In this document: in pieces, positions 43,187 through 55,299 of the stretch
How positions within the stretch are numbered: position 1 is the stretch's first letter
Layout of the letters: the number at the start of each line of letters is the position of its first letter
NCBI RefSeq assembly: GCF_029277445.1
Contig: NZ_CP119566.1
Location: forward strand, 634,501-698,500
Length of the DNA: 64,000 nucleotides
Origin: Pararhizobium qamdonense
Lineage (GTDB): Bacteria; Pseudomonadota; Alphaproteobacteria; Rhizobiales; Rhizobiaceae
Reading direction: 5' to 3'
Made by a program: the position numbers and the translations under genes
Notes under the pieces: generated by a model
The model's input: only the letters and a program-made list of their open reading frames with translations
Database searches by the model: none
What the model was told of the DNA's origin: nothing

Positions 43187-45391
43187 ATGACTGAAGATTC
43201 GACCGATTTGTTTGACGACCTGTTCGCCCGCCGCGTCGTGCCCGTTCTGGTGCCGATGCCCGCCCCGAAACCATACTCCTATGCCGTGCCGGAGGGAATG
43301 GCCGTCGAGCCCGGATCGATCGTCCAGGTGCCGCTTGGTCCCCGGCAGGTGCTGGGCGTGGTCTGGGACGGGATCGACGACGGCAGCGTCGATCCGCAAA
43401 AACTCAAAGCCATTACCCGCGTTTTCGATTGCCCGCCGCTGACAAAGGACATGCGCACCTTTCTCGATTGGGTCGCCACCTATACGGTTTCGCCACCCGG
43501 TCTCGTCGCGCGCATGGCGCTGCGGGCGCCCGCAGCGTTTGATCCCGAGCCGATGATCGAGGGTTTGCGGCTGACGGATGCCCGGCCGGAGCGGATGACA
43601 TCGGCGCGCGAGCGGGTGATTGCGATGGCCGAAAACGGCTTGACCTGGACGCGGCCGGGACTGGCGCATGCGGCGGGAACATCCTCCAGCGTCATCGACG
43701 GACTGACGGCGCAAGGCGTGTTCGAGACGGTGTTCATGCCGCCGCCGCCGGTGGTGGCTGTGCCCGATCCTGATTATGTGGAACACCGGCTTGAAGGACC
43801 GCAGAAACAGGCGGCGCTCGATCTTCTTGCAAGCGTCGATGCCGGCGGTTTTTCCGTCTCGCTGATCGACGGCATTACCGGTTCGGGCAAGACCGAGGTC
43901 TATTTCGAGGCAATCGCCGCCACCTTGAAGGCCGGCAAGCAGGTGCTGATCCTTCTGCCGGAAATTGCGCTGACGGCGAGTTTTCTGGAGCGCTTCCAGG
44001 ACAGGTTCGGCTCAAAGCCGGCCGAATGGCATTCGGATCTGGCACCGCGCACCCGCGAAAAAGTCTGGCGGCAGGTAACGGAGGGGGGCGTGCGGGTCGT
44101 GGCCGGAGCCCGCTCGGCGCTGTTCCTGCCGTTCGAGAATCTCGGGCTGATCGTCGTCGATGAAGAACACGATCCGGCCTACAAGCAGGAAGACCGCGTC
44201 TTTTACAATGCCCGCGACATGGCGGTGGTGCGGGCGCGGATCGGCGACTTTCCGGTCGTGCTGGTCTCAGCGACGCCATCGGTGGAAAGCAGGGTCAATG
44301 GCGATCTCGGCCGTTACAATCCGATCCATCTGCCGACGCGGTTTGGCGATGCCGCGCTGCCCGATCTAGGCCTGGTCGATATGCGAAAACATCCCCCCGA
44401 GCGCGGCGGCTTTCTGTCGCCGGTGATGCTGCGCTATATCGGCAAGGCAGTGGAGCGGGGCGAGCAGGCATTGTTGTTTCTCAACCGGCGTGGCTATGCG
44501 CCGCTGACGCTCTGCCGCGTATGCGGTCATCGCTTCCAATGCCCGGATTGCTCCAGCTGGCTGGTCGAGCACCGGTTTCGCGGCCAGATCCAGTGCCACC
44601 ATTGCGGCTATGCGCAAAAGACGCCGGAAAGCTGCCCGGAATGCGGCACGCTCGATCATCTGGTGGCTTGCGGGCCCGGCGTCGAGCGGATTGCGGAGGA
44701 AGTGGACCGGCATTTTCCCGATGCGCGCACCATCGTGCTGTCCTCCGATCTGATGGGCGTCAAGCGGCTGCGGCTGGAGCTGGAAGCCATCGCCAAGGGC
44801 GAGGCCGATATCGTCGTCGGCACGCAGCTGGTCGCCAAGGGGCACAATTTTCCGATGATGACCTTTGTCGGCATCGTCGATGCGGATATCGGCCTTGCCA
44901 ATGGCGATCCGCGTGCGGCCGAACGCACATTCCAGCTGCTGAGCCAGGTGACGGGCCGGGCCGGGCGAACCGGCCTGAAGAGCCTGGGCCTGTTGCAGAC
45001 CTACCAGCCGCAGCACCCGGTGATGCAGGCGATCGTCTCGGGTGATTCGGATGCATTCTACGAGCGCGAAATCAGCGAGCGGGAAAAGGCGCTTTTGCCG
45101 CCCTTCGGGCGCCTCGCATCGATTATCGTTTCCGCCGATACCCGACCCGATGCGGAGGGACATGCGCGCGGCCTGCGCCAGGCGGCGCCCAAGGTCAGCG
45201 GCATCAGCATTCTGGGGCCTGCGGAGGCGCCATTGGCGCTAATCCGCGGCCGCCACCGTTTCCGGCTTCTCGTCCACGGCCGCCGCAACAGCGACATGCA
45301 GGCATTCGTAAAGACGATGATGGCCAACGGGCCGAAGATGCGCGGCTCGGTGAGCGTGCAGCTGGATATCGATCCGCAGAGTTTTTTGTGA
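43187..45391 (+). CDS. priA: Primosomal protein N' (replication restart helicase PriA)
   Basis: 3'-5' helicase that reloads the replisome at stalled forks, 734 residues. The N-terminal DNA-binding domain (to about 115) begins VPVLVPMPAPKPYSYAVPEG. The helicase Walker A is DGITGSGKTEVYFEA (near 227) and the Walker B/DEEH box is LIVVDEEHDPAYKQED (near 322). The eight zinc cysteines lie in CRVCGHRFQCPDC and CHHCGYAQKTPESCPEC (near 443-485). VGTQLVAKGHNFPMMTFV and QVTGRAGR complete the motor. Confidence 0.97.
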   Translation: MTEDSTDLFDDLFARRVVPVLVPMPAPKPYSYAVPEGMAVEPGSIVQVPLGPRQVLGVVWDGIDDGSVDPQKLKAITRVFDCPPLTKDMRTFLDWVATYTVSPPGLVARMALRAPAAFDPEPMIEGLRLTDARPERMTSARERVIAMAENGLTWTRPGLAHAAGTSSSVIDGLTAQGVFETVFMPPPPVVAVPDPDYVEHRLEGPQKQAALDLLASVDAGGFSVSLIDGITGSGKTEVYFEAIAATLKAGKQVLILLPEIALTASFLERFQDRFGSKPAEWHSDLAPRTREKVWRQVTEGGVRVVAGARSALFLPFENLGLIVVDEEHDPAYKQEDRVFYNARDMAVVRARIGDFPVVLVSATPSVESRVNGDLGRYNPIHLPTRFGDAALPDLGLVDMRKHPPERGGFLSPVMLRYIGKAVERGEQALLFLNRRGYAPLTLCRVCGHRFQCPDCSSWLVEHRFRGQIQCHHCGYAQKTPESCPECGTLDHLVACGPGVERIAEEVDRHFPDARTIVLSSDLMGVKRLRLELEAIAKGEADIVVGTQLVAKGHNFPMMTFVGIVDADIGLANGDPRAAERTFQLLSQVTGRAGRTGLKSLGLLQTYQPQHPVMQAIVSGDSDAFYEREISEREKALLPPFGRLASIIVSADTRPDAEGHARGLRQAAPKVSGISILGPAEAPLALIRGRHRFRLLVHGRRNSDMQAFVKTMMANGPKMRGSVSVQLDIDPQSFL

Positions 45392-45421
45392 AGGCCTACT
45401 ACCTGCATGGTCTGCGCGTCA

Positions 45422-45464
45422 CATTATCCCTCTGGGCCTAGATTTTCACGCAGAAGGGATAATG
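45422..45464. other. Long imperfect inverted repeat after priA
   Basis: CATTATCCCTCTG (45422-45434) and CAGAAGGGATAATG (45451-45464) pair along 13 bases with one bulged base around a 16-base spacer. There is no U-run. It could be a terminator-like hairpin or a small element remnant. Confidence 0.6.
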
Positions 45465-45562
45465 CGTTCTATTTCAGGTGGATGCAGAAATCGGATCGTC
45501 TTCCCGGACATATCCGTCTGTGCGATAAGCGATTCGTCTGATCGAGCGAGGAGCATTGCGTG

Positions 45563-45949
45563 ATGGAATTCTACATTCCGACCGAAACGGGAGAATTCCT
45601 GGCGTTTTGTGCCGCCGTGGTGACGTCGCTGCTCGGGCTCGTGTTCCTGTTTGCGCCGGGTATCGCGTTTCGGGCCTTGGGGATTGATCTGCGCGAGGGG
45701 CGTCGCGGGGGGTATGCCGAGGCGCGCTCGACGATGGGCGGGTTTCATCTGGGGCTTGGTATTGCAGCACTGCTGCTTGCGCAGCCGATGGTCTATCTGG
45801 CGCTGGGCGCTGCCTTTGCGCTTGCGGCGTTTGGGCGCATCCTGTCGATGCTGTCGGACAGCGGCAATACAGTTGTGAACTGGTTGTATCTGATCGTTCA
45901 GATCGTGCTTTCGGCTTTACCCTTGGCCTATGTCTTTGGTTTTATCTAA
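45563..45949 (+). CDS. Small membrane protein, DUF4345-like
   Basis: Protein of 128 residues with four hydrophobic segments (about 8-31, 56-73, 74-92, 105-127). The pattern LFAPGIAFRALGIDLREGRRGGYAEARSTMGGFHLGLG near 27-64 and the late LYLIVQIVLSALPLAYVFGFI are what I associate with DUF4345, but the match is from memory. The ATG at 45563 follows a GTG at 45560. No function is known. Confidence 0.75.
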   Translation: MEFYIPTETGEFLAFCAAVVTSLLGLVFLFAPGIAFRALGIDLREGRRGGYAEARSTMGGFHLGLGIAALLLAQPMVYLALGAAFALAAFGRILSMLSDSGNTVVNWLYLIVQIVLSALPLAYVFGFI

Positions 45950-46105
45950 GCCCGGCCAGCCGCGGACTACAGAGCGGACCTCGTCAGCTCATACCCAATT
46001 TTTGTCAAAATTTGGCCAAACCGGGCGATCTTAAGCGCATTCGTGCGGTTCGCGTGTTGCGAGTCCAGATATCCTATGCTAGACGAACCGCGACTTGTGG
46101 GGGAA

Positions 46106-46123
46106 ACAGGCCGCCCGGCCTGT
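46106..46123 (+). promoter_or_regulatory. Hairpin in the atp operon leader
   Basis: ACAGGCC-GCCC-GGCCTGT is a perfect 7-base stem with a 4-base loop, 88 bases before the atpH start. It is not followed directly by a U-run. Confidence 0.5.
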
Positions 46124-46211
46124 ATGTCCTTTAAAATATAGCAACAAATTCAAAGTGTTGGGTTTACGGTTCTCCGCAGACATCGCCCTTGAATTAAAAT
46201 AAGAGAAGCTT

Positions 46212-46777
46212 GTGCCCGTGGCAGACACATCCCAGCTTATTTCCGGTGTTGCAGAAAGGTACGCGTCTTCGCTTTTCGATCTGGCCCTGGAAGCAGGTTC
46301 GGTAGAGAGCGTGGCGGCGGATCTGGACAAATTCCAGTCGCTGATCAACGAGAGCGCCGATCTGAAGCGCCTTATCGTCAGCCCGATCTTTTCTGCCGAC
46401 GACCAGTTCAAGGCCATTTCCGCGCTGATCGCGAAGGCCGGCATCACGGGTCTGGTCGGTAATTTCCTCAAGGTGGTTGCGCGCAATCGCCGCCTGTTTG
46501 CAGTGCCTGGCATCGTCAAGTCCTATCGCGAAACCGCCGCCCGTCATCGTGGCGAAGTTTCTGCCGATGTGACGTCGGCGCATGCCCTGACGGCCGCGCA
46601 GCAGACTGAATTGAAGGCGGCGCTCAAGGGCGTCACCGGCAAAGACGTGACGCTCAACGTCACGGTTGAACCCTCTATTCTCGGTGGTCTGATCGTCAAG
46701 GTCGGGTCCCGCCAGATTGACACTTCCCTTCGCACAAAGCTTTCTAGCCTTAAGCTTGCACTGAAAGAGGTCGGCTG

Positions 46778-46778
<1 letters not shown>
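46212..46778 (+). CDS. atpH: ATP synthase F1 delta subunit
   Basis: Stator subunit that links F1 alpha to the b subunits, 188 residues with a GTG start at 46212 (a second GTG at 46218). [18 protein letters not shown] near 11-28 and the C-terminal [21 protein letters not shown] block (near 155-171) are diagnostic. First gene of atpHAGDC; its stop overlaps the atpA ATG by one base (TGATG). Rhizobia keep the F0 genes elsewhere. Confidence 0.97.
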
Positions 46779-48307
<1,529 letters not shown>

Positions 48308-48334
48308 TCGGGTACCAGTTAGGACGGACAACGG

Positions 48335-49219
48335 ATGCCTTCACTTAAGGATCTGAAAAACAGGATCGCCTCCGTCAAGGCGACGCAGAAGATCACCAAG
48401 GCGATGAAAATGGTCGCCGCGGCGAAGCTTCGGCGTGCGCAGGAGGCGGCCGAGGCTGCCCGGCCTTACTCGCAGCGGATGGCGATCGTTCTTGCGAACA
48501 TCGCCGAAGCCGTGGGCACGGACGATAGCGCGCCTCGCCTGATGACGGGCAATGGCCGCGACCAGACGCATCTGCTGGTGGTCTGCACGGCAGAACGCGG
48601 ACTTTGCGGCGGCTTCAACAGCCAAATCGCCCGCTTTGCCCGCGATCACGTGCGCAAACTGCTCGCCGAAGGCAAGACGGTTAAGATCATCTGCGTCGGC
48701 AAGAAGGGCTTCGATATCCTTCGCCGCGAATTTTCATCGCTGATCATCGATCGTGTCGATCTGCGTGAAGTCAAGCGGGTCGGCTTCGAAAATGCCGACC
48801 TGATCGGCAAGAAGGTCATCAGCCTGTTCGAAAAGGGCGAATTCGACGTTTGCACTCTGTTCTATTCGGAGTTCAAGTCGGTCATCAGTCAGGTTCCGAC
48901 AGCGCTTCAGCTGATCCCGGCCGCTGCTCCTGCAGTTGCCAAAACCGACGAAGCATCCGCTGCGGCGATCTATGAATACGAGCCAGATGCGGGCGAGATC
49001 CTCAACGATCTTATTCCGCGCAACATTTCGGTGCAGGTTTTCCGGGCTTTGCTCGAAAATGTTGCGGGTGAAATGGGTGCCAAAATGAGCGCGATGGATA
49101 ATGCCACGCGCAATGCCGGTGAAATGATCAACAAGCTGACATTGTCCTACAACCGTCAGCGCCAGGCTCAGATCACCAAGGAACTCATTGAAATCATTTC
49201 GGGCGCGGAAGCGCTCTAA
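48335..49219 (+). CDS. atpG: ATP synthase F1 gamma subunit
   Basis: Central rotor shaft of F1, 294 residues. The N-terminal helix [20 protein letters not shown] with [16 protein letters not shown] and the C-terminal helix [20 protein letters not shown] with [20 protein letters not shown] are the hallmarks, both at the expected ends. It lies between atpA and atpD with short spacers (27 and 24 bases). Confidence 0.98.
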   Translation: MPSLKDLKNRIASVKATQKITKAMKMVAAAKLRRAQEAAEAARPYSQRMAIVLANIAEAVGTDDSAPRLMTGNGRDQTHLLVVCTAERGLCGGFNSQIARFARDHVRKLLAEGKTVKIICVGKKGFDILRREFSSLIIDRVDLREVKRVGFENADLIGKKVISLFEKGEFDVCTLFYSEFKSVISQVPTALQLIPAAAPAVAKTDEASAAAIYEYEPDAGEILNDLIPRNISVQVFRALLENVAGEMGAKMSAMDNATRNAGEMINKLTLSYNRQRQAQITKELIEIISGAEAL

Positions 49220-50806
<1,587 letters not shown>

Positions 50807-50816
50807 TGACTTTCGA

Positions 50817-50841
50817 CCGGGGCGCCCTTGCGGTGCCCCGG
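50817..50841 (+). promoter_or_regulatory. Hairpin between atpD and atpC
   Basis: CCGGGGC and GCCCCGG form a 7-base stem, extended inward by a G-U and two G-C pairs, starting 11 bases after the atpD stop. With no U-run it may tune atpC expression rather than end transcription. Confidence 0.5.
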
Positions 50842-50934
50842 CCGTCACTCGCTGCGGCTGGCACGATCCGGCCGCGCCGAACGGGATTTTCTGCCGGGGT
50901 TTTTCGCCGGTAGCGCCAAAAGAAGCGAATGATC

Positions 50935-51342
50935 ATGGCTGATTTCAATTTCGAACTCGTCTCCCCGGAACGGCTGCTGCTGTCCGAGCGCGTCAGCGAA
51001 GTCGTTCTTCCGGCAACGGAAGGCGAAATGACCGTCATGGCCAACCATGCGCCGACAATGACGACCATCAAGCCGGGCGTCGTCAGCGTCAAGGCTGCAG
51101 ATGGCACCGTGACGCGCTATGTCGTGTTTGGCGGTTTCGCCGATATCCTGCCGACCGGCTGCACGCTGCTGGCCGAATCTGCCGTTCCCGTCAGCGAAGT
51201 CGATGCCAAGCTGATCGACAAGCGCATCGAGGCAACAAAGTCGGAACTCGACGATGGCTCGCATAGCGACGAGCACAAGACGCGTCTCGAAAGCTTCCTT
51301 GCCGAGCTGACACAGCTCAACGAGATCGTCGTCGCCGCCTGA
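50935..51342 (+). CDS. atpC: ATP synthase F1 epsilon subunit
   Basis: Regulatory subunit of F1 that can inhibit ATP hydrolysis, 135 residues. It begins MADFNFELVSPERLLLSERV, followed by EVVLPATEGEMTVMANHAPT near 22-41 and a short C-terminal helical domain. ATG 50935 is chosen because AGAAG lies 9 bases before it; ATG 50929 is too close to that site. It is separated from atpD by 128 bases, longer than other gaps in the operon. Confidence 0.96.
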   Translation: MADFNFELVSPERLLLSERVSEVVLPATEGEMTVMANHAPTMTTIKPGVVSVKAADGTVTRYVVFGGFADILPTGCTLLAESAVPVSEVDAKLIDKRIEATKSELDDGSHSDEHKTRLESFLAELTQLNEIVVAA

Positions 51343-51366
51343 AAGGCATGAACGGTCTGGATTTCA

Positions 51367-51392
51367 AACCCTGCTTCGGCGGGGTTTTTTAT
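51367..51392 (+). terminator. Intrinsic terminator of the atp operon
   Basis: AACCCTGC-TTCG-GCGGGGTT stem with a UUCG-type loop, followed by TTTTATT, 25 bases after the atpC stop. Confidence 0.92.
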
Positions 51393-51426
51393 TGTCCGGA
51401 GCTTGCGCGGTGCGTTTCCTGTACTC

Positions 51427-51547
51427 CCTTCTCCCCAGCGGGGAGAAGGTGCCCGAAGGGCGGATGAGGGGGAGTTACCCCCTGAACGTGTGGCCCCCTC
51501 ATCGCCTCGCTGCGCTCGGCACTTCTCCCCGCGGGGGAGAAGAGGGA
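51427..51547. repeat. RIME-like repeat, family A (double unit)
   Basis: CCCTTCTCCCCAGCGGGGAG, GGTGCCCGAAGGGCGGATGA, then GCCCCCTCATCGCCTCGCTG and CACTTCTCCCCGCGGGGGAG. Confidence 0.9.
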
Positions 51548-51636
51548 GCCCGGCGTTGCGCCCGGCAGTCCTATTCTCTAGATGTTTATGATGGCTGGAG
51601 GGTCAATGCGGTTCATTGACCAAGCCGGCGCAAAAA

Positions 51637-51662
51637 CGCCCGGGATCGTGGGATCCCGGGCG
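51637..51662 (-). terminator. Intrinsic terminator of the saccharopine-dehydrogenase-like gene
   Basis: CGCCCGGGATC and GATCCCGGGCG make a perfect 11-base stem with a 4-base loop. On the minus strand it is followed by TTTTT (51636-51632). Confidence 0.93.
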
Positions 51663-51694
51663 CTGCGGTTTCGAAGTCTTTTTATCCCCGCAGG

Positions 51695-52798
51695 TCAGCT
51701 GGCCAGCTTGTCGGCATAGGCGCGCTGTTCGTAGTGATGTCCAAAGCGGCTCTTGAGGAAGGCGTCGAGGCCGATTTCTTCCTGGCGGATGAAGCCCTTG
51801 GTGGGCAGTTCGCCCTTGGCCAGCATGTCGAGAACGGCGCAGATGCTGGTTGCCGTGGTGATCTGGATGGCGCTCATCATGCGGCCGGCAACAACGGCGC
51901 TGTAGACCTTGTTGGCATAGGTTTCCTGCACCAGGCGGCCTTCCTTGCGGCCGGAGACGGTGACGAAGATGATGACGACGTCCTGCATGGTCGATGGCAG
52001 CGAGTTTTCGAAGATGTCCTTCAGGACTTCGCGGCGGTGACGCAGGCCAAGGTCATTGAGAAGCGCCTTCATGATCGCGGCATGGCCGGGATAGCGGATG
52101 GTGCGGTAGTTGAGCGTGCGCACCTTGCCCTTCAGCGTTTCGCAGAGCGTGCCGAGCCCGCCCGACGTGTTGAAGGCCTCATAGGTGACGCCGTCGAGCG
52201 AGAATTCCTCGCGCTCTTCCAGCGCCGGCACTTCGATCAGCTGACCTTCGACGATGGCTTCGCAGGGCTCGATATATTCGTTGATGACGCCGTCGGTGCT
52301 CCAGGTCAGGTTATAGTTGAGCGCGTTGGACGGGTACTGCGGCAGGGCGCCGACGCGCATGCGCACGCTGTCGAGCGTGTCGAAGCGGCTGGCAAGGTCG
52401 TTGGCGACGATCGAGATGAAGCCCGGTGCCAGGCCGCATTGCGGGATGAAGGCGGTATTGGCGGTTTCGGCGATTTCCTTGACGCGGCGGGTAGATTCAA
52501 CATCCTCGGTCAGATCGAGATAATGCACCCCGGCCGTGGAGGCGGCTTCGGCAATGGCGATCGTCAGGTGGAACGGGGCGGCGCTGAGGACGGCGAACTT
52601 GCCTGTCAGCAGGGAGATCATGGCGGCGCTGTCGGAGATGTCGATCTGCGCGACCGACAAAGCATCGTGCTTTTCGATCATGGCGAGCTGTTCGGCGCTA
52701 CGGTCAGCCAGCGTCACCTGGTAGTCGCCGGAATGGGCGAGAAGGCGGGCGATGGTCGAGCCGATCTTGCCGGCGCCGATGACAACGATGTTTTTCAT
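51695..52798 (-). CDS. Saccharopine dehydrogenase family oxidoreductase
   Basis: Protein of 367 residues from ATG 52798. The N-terminal Rossmann loop is NIVVIGAGKIGSTIARLLA (3-21), followed by VTLADRSAEQL, FAVLSAAPFHLTIAIAEAA and VHYLDLTED, all typical of saccharopine reductase/carboxynorspermidine synthase-like enzymes. GLAPGFISIVANDLA lies near 148. The true substrate in rhizobia is not known to me; lysine catabolism is the best guess given the divergent Lrp/AsnC regulator. It ends at a strong terminator. Confidence 0.88.
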   Translation of the reverse strand: MKNIVVIGAGKIGSTIARLLAHSGDYQVTLADRSAEQLAMIEKHDALSVAQIDISDSAAMISLLTGKFAVLSAAPFHLTIAIAEAASTAGVHYLDLTEDVESTRRVKEIAETANTAFIPQCGLAPGFISIVANDLASRFDTLDSVRMRVGALPQYPSNALNYNLTWSTDGVINEYIEPCEAIVEGQLIEVPALEEREEFSLDGVTYEAFNTSGGLGTLCETLKGKVRTLNYRTIRYPGHAAIMKALLNDLGLRHRREVLKDIFENSLPSTMQDVVIIFVTVSGRKEGRLVQETYANKVYSAVVAGRMMSAIQITTATSICAVLDMLAKGELPTKGFIRQEEIGLDAFLKSRFGHHYEQRAYADKLAS

Positions 52799-52879
52799 AA
52801 TGGGTCCCCCCGAATTAAACTGTCTGAGCGTCCATTGTCGTCTGTCTGGTGGTTGATCTGAAGCGGTGATCTGATAAAA

Positions 52880-52908
52880 ATGCCGGTCATTAGTCGGCAT
52901 AGTGCCGA
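52880..52908. promoter_or_regulatory. Three TGCCGA half-sites: candidate Lrp/AsnC operator
   Basis: TGCCGG (52881-52886), TCGGCA (52894-52899) and TGCCGA (52903-52908) lie in the 124-base divergent gap. The last two form the perfect palindrome TCGGCA-TAG-TGCCGA; the first two form ATGCCG-N9-CGGCAT. The array is 15-43 bases before the regulator start. Confidence 0.65.
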
Positions 52909-52922
52909 TAAGGATGTTCATA

Positions 52923-53354
52923 ATGACGTTGGCAGACAAGGACCGGCATCTTCTGGCGATTCTCAGCGAGAATGCCCGCATGCCGACGGCGCTCCTGGCG
53001 CGCAAACTCGGCCTGTCGCGCACCACGGTGCAGGCCAAGCTTGAACGCTTGGAGCGGGACGGCGTGATTGCCGGCTATGGCGTCCGGCTGTCGGATGATT
53101 TCGAGAAGGGACTGGTCAAGGCGCATGTGCTGATCACACTGGCCGCGAAAGCGCTGGGGCGGGTGACCCAGGAGCTGCACGATATCGAGGATGTGCGCAC
53201 GTTGCATTCGGTCAGCGGCAGCTTTGATCTCATCGCCATCGTTGCGGCGTCATCGATCAGCGAACTCGATCTGGTGATCGACCGGATCGGCGAGATCGAC
53301 GGCGTGGAAAAGACGCTGTCGTCGATCATTCTGTCGACGCGGATCAACAGGTGA
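52923..53354 (+). CDS. Lrp/AsnC-family transcriptional regulator
   Basis: Regulator of 143 residues from ATG 52923 (AAGG about 10 bases upstream); earlier in-frame starts at 52902 (GTG) and 52914 are possible. An N-terminal winged helix-turn-helix (DKDRHLLAILSENARMPTAL, then LARKLGLSRTTVQAKLERLE) is followed by a C-terminal RAM ligand domain (from about 70, VKAHVLITLAAKALG to the SILSTRINR-like end). It is divergent from the saccharopine-dehydrogenase-like gene and very likely controls it in response to an amino acid. Confidence 0.92.
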   Translation: MTLADKDRHLLAILSENARMPTALLARKLGLSRTTVQAKLERLERDGVIAGYGVRLSDDFEKGLVKAHVLITLAAKALGRVTQELHDIEDVRTLHSVSGSFDLIAIVAASSISELDLVIDRIGEIDGVEKTLSSIILSTRINR

Positions 53355-53380
53355 ACATTCGGCTGAGGTGTGCGGGGATT

Positions 53381-53495
53381 GCCCCTCACCCTAGCCCTCT
53401 CCCCGCAGGCGGGGAGAGGGGATGACGGAGATTGCGGCAAGGTCCTTCTCCCCGTCATGACGGGGAGAAGGTGCCCGACAGGGCGGATGAGGGGC
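53381..53495. repeat. RIME-like repeat, family A (double unit)
   Basis: GCCCCTCACCCTAGCCCTCT, CCCCGCAGGCGGGGAGAGGG, then CCTTCTCCCCGTCATGACGG and GGTGCCCGACAGGGCGGATG between the regulator and the OFA carrier. Confidence 0.9.
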
Positions 53496-53515
53496 AAGGT
53501 GCCCCGCAAGTTTCT

Positions 53516-55168
53516 CTACCCGAACAGCACCATGCTCGCCCGCAGCGTCACCCAGACGCCCCAGAGCATCGGGATGCCGACGATCGCCCAGGCGATCAGG
53601 GCCTTGCCATCGAAGCCGCCCGTGCCGATGCCGAAGGAGCCGGTCGGGCCGGCATTGGCCGCAGCGGTCTTGGCCTGCAGGGCTGCCACTTCCTCGTCCT
53701 TCATGAACCACTTGTCCGAGAGCGGCCGCACCAGCGCATTGGCAATCAGGCCGAGCGCCAACATGCCGGCGAGGATGTACATCGTGCCGGTGTAGAGTTC
53801 CGGTCCGGGGGCGACGCCGGCCGAGATCTGCGCTTCGCGGATATAGTTGACCACAACCGGGCCGACGATCCCTGCCGTTGCCCAGGCCGTCAGCAGACGC
53901 CCATGGATGGCGCCAACGAACTGGGTGCCGAAAATATCGGCGAGATAGGCGGGAATAGTCGCAAAGCCACCGCCATACATCGACAGGATGATGCCGAAGG
54001 CCAGCACGAACAGCGCCTTGTTGCCAAGGCCGGCCAGCGTGGGAGCCAGCGCATAGAGCACGATGCCAAGCACGAAGAAGCAGAAATACGTGTTCTTGCG
54101 GCCGATCTTGTCCGACAGCGATGCCCAGAAGAAGCGGCCACCGATATTGAACAGCGAGAGAAGCCCGGTAAAGCCTGCGGCAATCGCCGCGATCGAAGCC
54201 TTTTGCGTGGTGTCGAGATCGGCAAAGGCGACATCCGGCAGGCCGATCAGCGAGCCCGCGAAAATCTCCTGCAGCATGGGCGAGGCCATGCCGATGACGC
54301 CGATACCGGCCGAGACATTGAGGCAGAGCACGGCCCAGATGAGCCAGAACTGCTTCGTCTTATGAGCATCGCGCAGATGCACGTGCTTGGTGGTGATCAT
54401 CGTGCTCTTGGAGGCGGGGGCAGTCCAGCCTTCCGGACGCCAGCCGGCCGGCGGGATGCGGTAGCCGAAGGCGCCGCCCATCATGAAGACGAAATAGATG
54501 ATGGCCATGACGACGAAGGTCTGCCAGACGCCCGCCGACATATCGGTGCGGAAATAGGTCATCAAAAGGTTGGCAAGCGGCGCGCCGATCATTGCGCCGC
54601 CACCAAAGCCCATGATCGCCATACCCGTCGCCATGCCGCGCCGGTCGGGAAACCATTTGATCAGGGTGGAAACCGGGGAGATATAGCCAAGGCCCAGACC
54701 GATACCGCCGATGACACCGGCGCCAAGCCACATCAGCCAGAGCTGGTGGGTGTAGACGCCAAGGGCAGCAACGAGAATGCCGCCGCACCAGCAGCAGGCC
54801 GAGACGAAACCGGCTTTGCGCGGCCCCGCACGCTCCAGCCAGCCGCCCCAGATGGCGGCCGAACAGCCGAGAAGCACGAAGAACAGTGTGTAGATCCAGC
54901 CGAGATCGGAGACACGCCAGTTGCAGCTGGTGGTGAACAGGGCGGAGGCAAGGTTCATGGTGGAGCAGGTATCGGGCGCGGGGCCGATGGCCTTGGACAA
55001 AGGCAGCCAGAAGACGCTGAAGCCATAGGCCATGCCGATGCAGAGATGGATGGCAAGCGCTGCGGGCGGTACGAGCCAGCGATTGAAGCCCGGTTGAGCG
55101 ATGATGCGCTCGCGGTCGAGCAGGCCGACCGAGCCTCCATTGCCAAGGGTTTGCGTTGTTGCTGCCAT
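53516..55168 (-). CDS. OFA-type MFS carrier (oxalate/formate antiporter family)
   Basis: Inner-membrane MFS protein of 550 residues with 12 or more hydrophobic segments. The OFA features are RWLVPPAALAIHLCIGMAYGFSVFWLPLSKA at the start, GLGYISPVSTLIKWFPDRRG near 168-187 and GGRFFWASLSDKIGRKN near 335-351. There is a long hydrophilic insert near 245-275. OFA members carry oxalate/formate, lactate, pyruvate or related monocarboxylates. It is preceded by a perfect sigma54 promoter and two enhancer palindromes, and by the genes for a matching two-component system. Confidence 0.9.
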   Translation of the reverse strand: MAATTQTLGNGGSVGLLDRERIIAQPGFNRWLVPPAALAIHLCIGMAYGFSVFWLPLSKAIGPAPDTCSTMNLASALFTTSCNWRVSDLGWIYTLFFVLLGCSAAIWGGWLERAGPRKAGFVSACCWCGGILVAALGVYTHQLWLMWLGAGVIGGIGLGLGYISPVSTLIKWFPDRRGMATGMAIMGFGGGAMIGAPLANLLMTYFRTDMSAGVWQTFVVMAIIYFVFMMGGAFGYRIPPAGWRPEGWTAPASKSTMITTKHVHLRDAHKTKQFWLIWAVLCLNVSAGIGVIGMASPMLQEIFAGSLIGLPDVAFADLDTTQKASIAAIAAGFTGLLSLFNIGGRFFWASLSDKIGRKNTYFCFFVLGIVLYALAPTLAGLGNKALFVLAFGIILSMYGGGFATIPAYLADIFGTQFVGAIHGRLLTAWATAGIVGPVVVNYIREAQISAGVAPGPELYTGTMYILAGMLALGLIANALVRPLSDKWFMKDEEVAALQAKTAAANAGPTGSFGIGTGGFDGKALIAWAIVGIPMLWGVWVTLRASMVLFG

Positions 55169-55299
55169 GTTCGTTGTTCCTCCATTCGCCCCTGTCCCGT
55201 TGGGCGTTCCCAGTGAATGTCATGTCGGGGAATGGCCGAGTGTATCGCCCACACGCGCTCCTCCACGCGTTGGTCGCCCTGCCGTCCCTACCATCACAG

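Larger units (their letters stand above)
51343..51694. other. Intergenic region between atpC and the saccharopine-dehydrogenase-like gene
   Basis: No gene is seen. It holds the atp terminator, a double RIME-like repeat (51427-51547) and the terminator of the convergent gene. Confidence 0.85.

Noticed and set aside
45446..45748. Leftward frame opposite the DUF4345-like gene
   Set aside because: The rightward frame has four clear membrane segments; the leftward product is low-complexity Arg/Gln-rich.
51392..51619. Short open frames over the repeat after atpC
   Set aside because: They are made almost wholly of RIME sequence and recur at other repeat copies.
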